This document shows, piece by piece, positions 23,520 to 26,147 of a DNA stretch of 26,147 nt. The stretch is from an uncultured Collinsella sp. (GTDB taxonomy: Bacteria; Actinomycetota; Coriobacteriia; Coriobacteriales; Coriobacteriaceae). Location of the stretch: the NCBI GenBank assembly GCA_900544725.1, contig UQWK01000028.1, positions 1 to 26,147 of the forward strand, written 5' to 3'. Below the pieces are notes generated by a model. The model searched no databases. It was not told the DNA's origin and was given only the letters and a program-made list of their open reading frames with translations. The number at the start of each line of letters is the position of its first letter. Within the stretch, counting starts at the first letter, position 1. A program made the translations under genes and the position numbers.

Positions 23520-25409
23520 CTAAGCCTTGGCAGCCTCGGCGTCGGCAGGGGCCTCGGCGGCAGCGGCGCGGCCGAACTCGGCCTTGCCCATCTCGGACCA
23601 CTCGGGCTCCTCGTCGGGCATGGAACCGGCCTCCTTGCCGAAGAACTCCTTGAGGCAGTTGACGGCAACGATGAGGCCCAGGACCATCAGCAGGACGGCA
23701 AAGACGAGCTGCAGGCCCTTGGTGGCGGCGACGGAAACAGCAGCCGTGGTGGCGGTAGCCGGGATGGTGCCGAAGAAGCCGTAGGCCTGGACGGCGGTCA
23801 TGCAGCCCATGGCGCTCTGGACCAGCGAAGTGAAGGTGCAGCAGAGCAGGAAGACAACGGGCACGTAGAGCATCCAACCCTTGCGGCCGGTGCACTTGCA
23901 GAACACGGCGAGGGTGATCATGGTCATACCGCCGAGCAGCTGGTTGGAAGCACCAAAGAGCGGCCAGATGTTGGCATAGCCGCCAAAGGCGAGAGCGAGA
24001 CCGGGAAGCAGGGTGACAACCGTGGCGAACCAGGGGTTGCCGAGGACCTTCATGTAGCCGGCCTTGGACTCGATGGCCAGGGCGTCGTTGGTCTGGGCAA
24101 AGAACTCGGAGAACGAGGTGCGGGCGATGCGGGCGACGGCGTCGAGCGAGGTCAGGGCCAGAGCGGAGACGTTCATGGTCATGAAGACGGTTGCGAGCGT
24201 GCCGTCAACACCGAAGGCCTGCATACCGCGGGAGATGCCAGCGGCAAAGATCTGGAACGGGGTGGAAGCGACGCCGGCGTTAAGGGCGCCGGTACCGGCG
24301 GTGTTCATGTCGGAGAACATGATGCCGGCAACGATGATGGCAAGGATGCCAACGAAGGACTCGACGACCATAGCGCCGTAACCGACCTTGACGGCGTCCT
24401 GCTCCTTCTCGACCTGCTTAGAGGAAGTACCGGAAGAAACGAGGCTGTGGAAACCGGAGAGAGCGCCGCAAGCAACGGAAACGAACAGGACCGGGAACAT
24501 CATGCCGGAGGCACCAGAGAAGCCAGTGAAGACCGGAGCGGTCATCGTAGCCTGGCCGTGAACACCCAGGACGACGATGCCGAGGACAGCGCAGGCGATC
24601 ATGACGATCATCATGATGGAAGTGAGGTAGTCACGCGGGGTCTTGAGCATCTGGATGGGCATAGCGCCAGCGAAGACCAGGTAGACCATGACGACGGCGA
24701 ACCACTGGAACTTATCCAGGTAGACCGGGAACTGCATACCGACGGCGAACATGAGAACCATGAGGACCACGCCGGTGACGAACTCGGCAGCGCCGGTGAG
24801 GTTGAACTTCTTCTGGGCCCAACCAAAGGCGATAGCGACGAAAGTGAACAGGATGGAGATGGTACCAGCGCAGCCGGCGGCATAGGACTTGGTGAAGTCG
24901 ACGGCACCGGTAGCAGCGCCAGAAGCGTCAACGGCCGGGGTAAACATGAACGTCTTGCAGACCATGTCGGTGAAGGCGGCGATGACGATGATGCAGAACA
25001 GCCAGCAGAACAGCAGGAACAGACGACGGCCGGTCTTGCCGATGTACTTCTCGATGAGCTGAGCGAGCGACTTGCCGTTGTTCTTCATCGAAGCGTACAG
25101 AGCACCAAAGTCGTGGACGGCGCCAAAGAAGATGCCGCCGACGAGGACCCAGAGCACGACGGGCAGCCAGCCAAAGGCCATGGCGACGATCGTACCCGTG
25201 ACAGGGCCGGCACCGCAGATCGAGCTGAACTGGTGCGAGAACGCGGTGAAGGCGGAGACGGGCGAGAAGCTGTTGCCGTCCTTCATGCGCTTGGCCGGCG
25301 TGAGGGCCTCTTTGTCAACGCCCCACTTGTTGGCCAGCCATCGGCCATAGCCCAGATAGCCGCAGGCGAGCACCGCCGCGGCCACAACCATGAGCAAAAC
25401 TCCGTTCAT
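23520..25409 (-). CDS. cstA: CstA-family carbon starvation/peptide transporter
   Basis: This 629-residue polytopic membrane protein has about 16 predicted helices. It carries the CstA signatures: YGRWLANKWGVD near the N-terminus, FSHQFSSICGAGPVTGTIVA, GAVHDFGALYASMKNNGKSL, SGFHSLVSSGTSSKQVEKE, TSLDAVARIARTSFSEFF and LFGASNQLLGGMTM. CstA family proteins import peptides, and some (CstA/BtsT) take up pyruvate, usually under nutrient limitation. The C-terminal tail is hydrophilic and Ala/Glu-rich. The start ATG 25409 has GAGGAGG seven bases upstream. It is monocistronic between two terminators. The 235-nt leader has a short Ile/Val-rich ORF, competing hairpins and an intrinsic terminator directly upstream, so expression is probably controlled by attenuation. 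Confidence 0.95.
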   Translation of the reverse strand: MNGVLLMVVAAAVLACGYLGYGRWLANKWGVDKEALTPAKRMKDGNSFSPVSAFTAFSHQFSSICGAGPVTGTIVAMAFGWLPVVLWVLVGGIFFGAVHDFGALYASMKNNGKSLAQLIEKYIGKTGRRLFLLFCWLFCIIVIAAFTDMVCKTFMFTPAVDASGAATGAVDFTKSYAAGCAGTISILFTFVAIAFGWAQKKFNLTGAAEFVTGVVLMVLMFAVGMQFPVYLDKFQWFAVVMVYLVFAGAMPIQMLKTPRDYLTSIMMIVMIACAVLGIVVLGVHGQATMTAPVFTGFSGASGMMFPVLFVSVACGALSGFHSLVSSGTSSKQVEKEQDAVKVGYGAMVVESFVGILAIIVAGIMFSDMNTAGTGALNAGVASTPFQIFAAGISRGMQAFGVDGTLATVFMTMNVSALALTSLDAVARIARTSFSEFFAQTNDALAIESKAGYMKVLGNPWFATVVTLLPGLALAFGGYANIWPLFGASNQLLGGMTMITLAVFCKCTGRKGWMLYVPVVFLLCCTFTSLVQSAMGCMTAVQAYGFFGTIPATATTAAVSVAATKGLQLVFAVLLMVLGLIVAVNCLKEFFGKEAGSMPDEEPEWSEMGKAEFGRAAAAEAPADAEAAKA

Positions 25410-25444
25410 TACATTTCCTCCTCTAAAAAGAACTACTCAGACAT

Positions 25445-25483
25445 AAAAAATGAGGGCCGTCGGTTGCGCTCGACGGCCCTCAT
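25445..25483 (-). terminator. Leader terminator (attenuator) upstream of cstA
   Basis: A perfect 13-bp stem (25450-25462 with 25471-25483), 8-base loop, then T5 on the minus strand. It lies about 40 nt before the cstA start and downstream of the cstA promoter, so it can only be an attenuator or the end of a small RNA. Confidence 0.88.
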
Positions 25484-25574
25484 CTTCATCAGCCGCCCGT
25501 TATCGTACGGGCTAGCTGTATGTGCTAACCCGCATCAGATAATTACTACGCTGATAATGTTTAGCTGATGCGTG
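25484..25574 (-). promoter_or_regulatory. cstA leader with mutually exclusive hairpins
   Basis: Stem A pairs 25565-25571 with 25532-25538 and closes around the end of the short leader ORF. Stem B pairs 25524-25532 with 25508-25516 (one wobble). Stem C pairs 25507-25512 with 25495-25500 and shares 25508-25512 with stem B, so B and C cannot coexist. CTGATG at 25492-25487 can replace the 3' arm of stem A. Competing stems before a terminator are the layout of an attenuator or riboswitch; no known riboswitch consensus was recognised. Confidence 0.6.
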
Positions 25575-25579
25575 AACAT
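25535..25579 (-). CDS. Putative 14-aa Ile/Val-rich leader peptide of cstA
   Basis: ATG 25579 opens the 14-codon ORF MFTHQLNIISVVII, ending TGA at 25535, with AGAGGA ten bases upstream (25595-25590). An alternative ATG at 25603 would add eight residues but has no good ribosome-binding site. Four Ile and two Val codons fall within the last seven codons, ending like the Escherichia coli IlvL leader (VISVVVIII). Its His-Gln codons lie in the 5' arm of stem A and its stop codon in the 3' arm. A ribosome stalled on Ile/Val codons would therefore change leader folding. Size, place and composition suggest a regulatory leader peptide; translation is unproven. Confidence 0.5.
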   Translation of the reverse strand: MFTHQLNIISVVII

Positions 25580-25606
25580 GTCTGAGAAATCCTCTTCAAT
25601 CATGAT

Positions 25607-25635
25607 GTGAACGATCCGTGCGTGTTCACATCCCC
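25607..25635 (-). other. Hairpin at the 5' end of the cstA leader
   Basis: GATGTGAAC and GTTCACATC form a 9-bp perfect stem with an 11-base loop near the predicted transcript start. It may stabilise the leader or help pace RNA polymerase. Confidence 0.55.
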
Positions 25636-25650
25636 CAGTGGTTGAAAAGG

Positions 25651-25679
25651 AGTATGAAACTTTAGTTACCTAAAGTCAA
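25651..25679 (-). promoter_or_regulatory. Predicted cstA promoter
   Basis: On the minus strand TTGACT (25679-25674) and CATACT (25656-25651) are exactly 17 bases apart. The start site near 25644 gives a leader of about 235 nt. Confidence 0.65.
25659..25676. promoter_or_regulatory. Palindromic operator in the cstA promoter spacer
   Basis: ACTTTAG and CTAAAGT (7-bp perfect arms, 4-base spacer TTAC) occupy the spacer between -35 and -10, ideal for a dimeric repressor. It differs from the TTGTTTAAACAA sites, so a different regulator is likely. Confidence 0.55.
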
Positions 25680-25777
25680 CGCAAATATGTAATGAATTTT
25701 CAACTTTTTTTGAATTTCTCGGTATAAAACGCCACCGACCTCGGACTTTACTCCACGACAGTTTTTGCTTGAGAGTT

Positions 25778-25930
25778 GCCCCCGAGAGCGGCGGGAGCCG
25801 GGCGGCGCATGTGAACTTTCCTGCTCTACAGTCCTGCGCAAGACGGAAAGCACATTAAGTGCTTTCCTTTGCGTGCGGAACTCGCGATAAAGTTCACATG
25901 CGCCGCCCGGCTCCCGCCGCTCTCGGGGGC
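25778..25930. repeat. Perfect 42-bp inverted repeat with a 69-bp centre
   Basis: Arm 25778-25819 is an exact reverse complement of 25889-25930 over 42 bp. The arms are very GC-rich and begin GCCCCCGAGAGCGGCGGGAG. The centre contains another hairpin (25845-25853 with 25859-25867) and copy B of the dispersed repeat. No coding region is supported in 25680-26147. Confidence 0.88.
25867..25891 (-). repeat. Dispersed 25-nt repeat, copy B
   Basis: On the minus strand it reads TTTATC then GCGAGTTCCGCACGCAAAG, identical to copy C. It is followed directly by the hairpin GGAAAGCAC-TTAAT-GTGCTTTCC. In copy C the same position has a different stem with the same TTAAT loop. Confidence 0.85.
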
Positions 25931-25945
25931 TCCCGTCCCAAATGC

Positions 25946-25975
25946 GCGGAGCAAAGCTCCGCACACCAACTTTTT
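25946..25975 (+). terminator. Short GC hairpin followed by T5
   Basis: GCGGAGC and GCTCCGC (25946-25952 with 25956-25962) form a 7-bp stem with an AAA loop; T5 follows eight bases later (25971-25975). The gap makes termination uncertain, and no gene ends here. Confidence 0.3.
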
Positions 25976-26103
25976 CTTTCAGCTAAAGAACGCCGAAAAT
26001 TCGACGCTGGCTTGTTAACCTTGCTGGACGTTGTCGACGCCAAACCAGCTCAGAAGCTATATCGATACAGAAAGGTCCCCGACCGGAGGGGCCGGATATA
26101 AGG

Positions 26104-26147
26104 TTTATCGCGAGTTCCGCACGCAAAGAAGGCCACTTAATGTGGCC
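26104..26147 (+). repeat. Dispersed 25-nt repeat, copy C, with its hairpin
   Basis: The 25-nt core (26104-26128) is identical to copy B. It is followed by AA and the hairpin GGCCAC-TTAAT-GTGGCC (26131-26147) running to the window edge. Confidence 0.85.

Noticed and set aside
23421..25568. Plus-strand open frame of 715 codons across cstA
   Set aside because: Gly/Asp/Glu/His-rich translation without domain pattern, antisense to CstA; no credible start or ribosome-binding site.
25484..25640. Known metabolite riboswitch ahead of cstA
   Set aside because: None of the conserved cores I know (TPP, SAM, cobalamin, glycine, lysine, purine, ZTP, T-box) can be seen. The peptide-coding leader is a better fit, although a new riboswitch class is not excluded.
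25859..26101. 80-codon plus-strand ORF at the right end
   Set aside because: It is formed from the inverted repeat and dispersed repeat; no start signal or family resemblance.

Overview
The window looks like chromosome of a gut Coriobacteriia, most likely a Collinsella-type actinobacterium. This is inferred from the GC-rich coding style, the MalQ/GlgP/CstA proteins, an IS110-type transposase remnant and intergenic hairpin repeats. No 16S gene or other direct taxon marker is present, so the assignment is inference.

Positions 1-5730 are an accessory, visibly more AT-rich block of small and damaged genes. On the minus strand it carries two paralogous 39-residue five-cysteine peptides behind a near-consensus promoter, a Cro/C1-type regulator with a DUF2975-like membrane protein, an exporter-type ABC transporter broken by a one-base deletion in a G5 tract, and a small DUF3784-like membrane protein. 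On the plus strand are the C-terminal part of a radical SAM enzyme (no 5' end, one frameshift) and a 60-residue peptide placed like its substrate. A decayed IS110-type transposase closes the block. It reads as one or two decaying or partly rearranged peptide (RiPP-like) modules.

Positions 5730-18460 are an alpha-glucan/alpha-glucoside utilisation region: malQ and glgP (plus), a carbohydrate ABC importer of solute-binding lipoprotein, two permeases and MsmK-type ATPase (minus), a TreR-like GntR regulator (minus) and, divergent from it, an alpha-glucoside-type PTS EIICB fused to a HAD phosphatase (plus). Five copies of a palindrome close to TTGTTTAAACAA lie in the promoter regions of malQ, the ABC operon, the regulator and the PTS gene. 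It closely resembles the known TreR operator, so these units probably form one local regulon. A three-unit inverted-repeat array with an exact 80-bp period lies between glgP and the ABC operon.

Positions 18572-20752 hold a polyprenyl diphosphate synthase, a peptidoglycan-binding-domain protein and tRNA-Gln(UUG). Positions 20753-21177 are intergenic and rich in hairpins and repeats.

Positions 21178-25409 hold, on the minus strand, a large protein with a long charged linker and a C-terminal Toprim-like domain resembling Wadjet JetD/DUF2220, and cstA. cstA has a long leader containing a short Ile/Val-rich ORF, mutually exclusive hairpins and a strong intrinsic terminator just before the ribosome-binding site, which suggests transcription attenuation. 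The right end (25680-26147) has no gene I can support. It holds a perfect 42-bp inverted repeat and two more copies of a 25-nt dispersed repeat.
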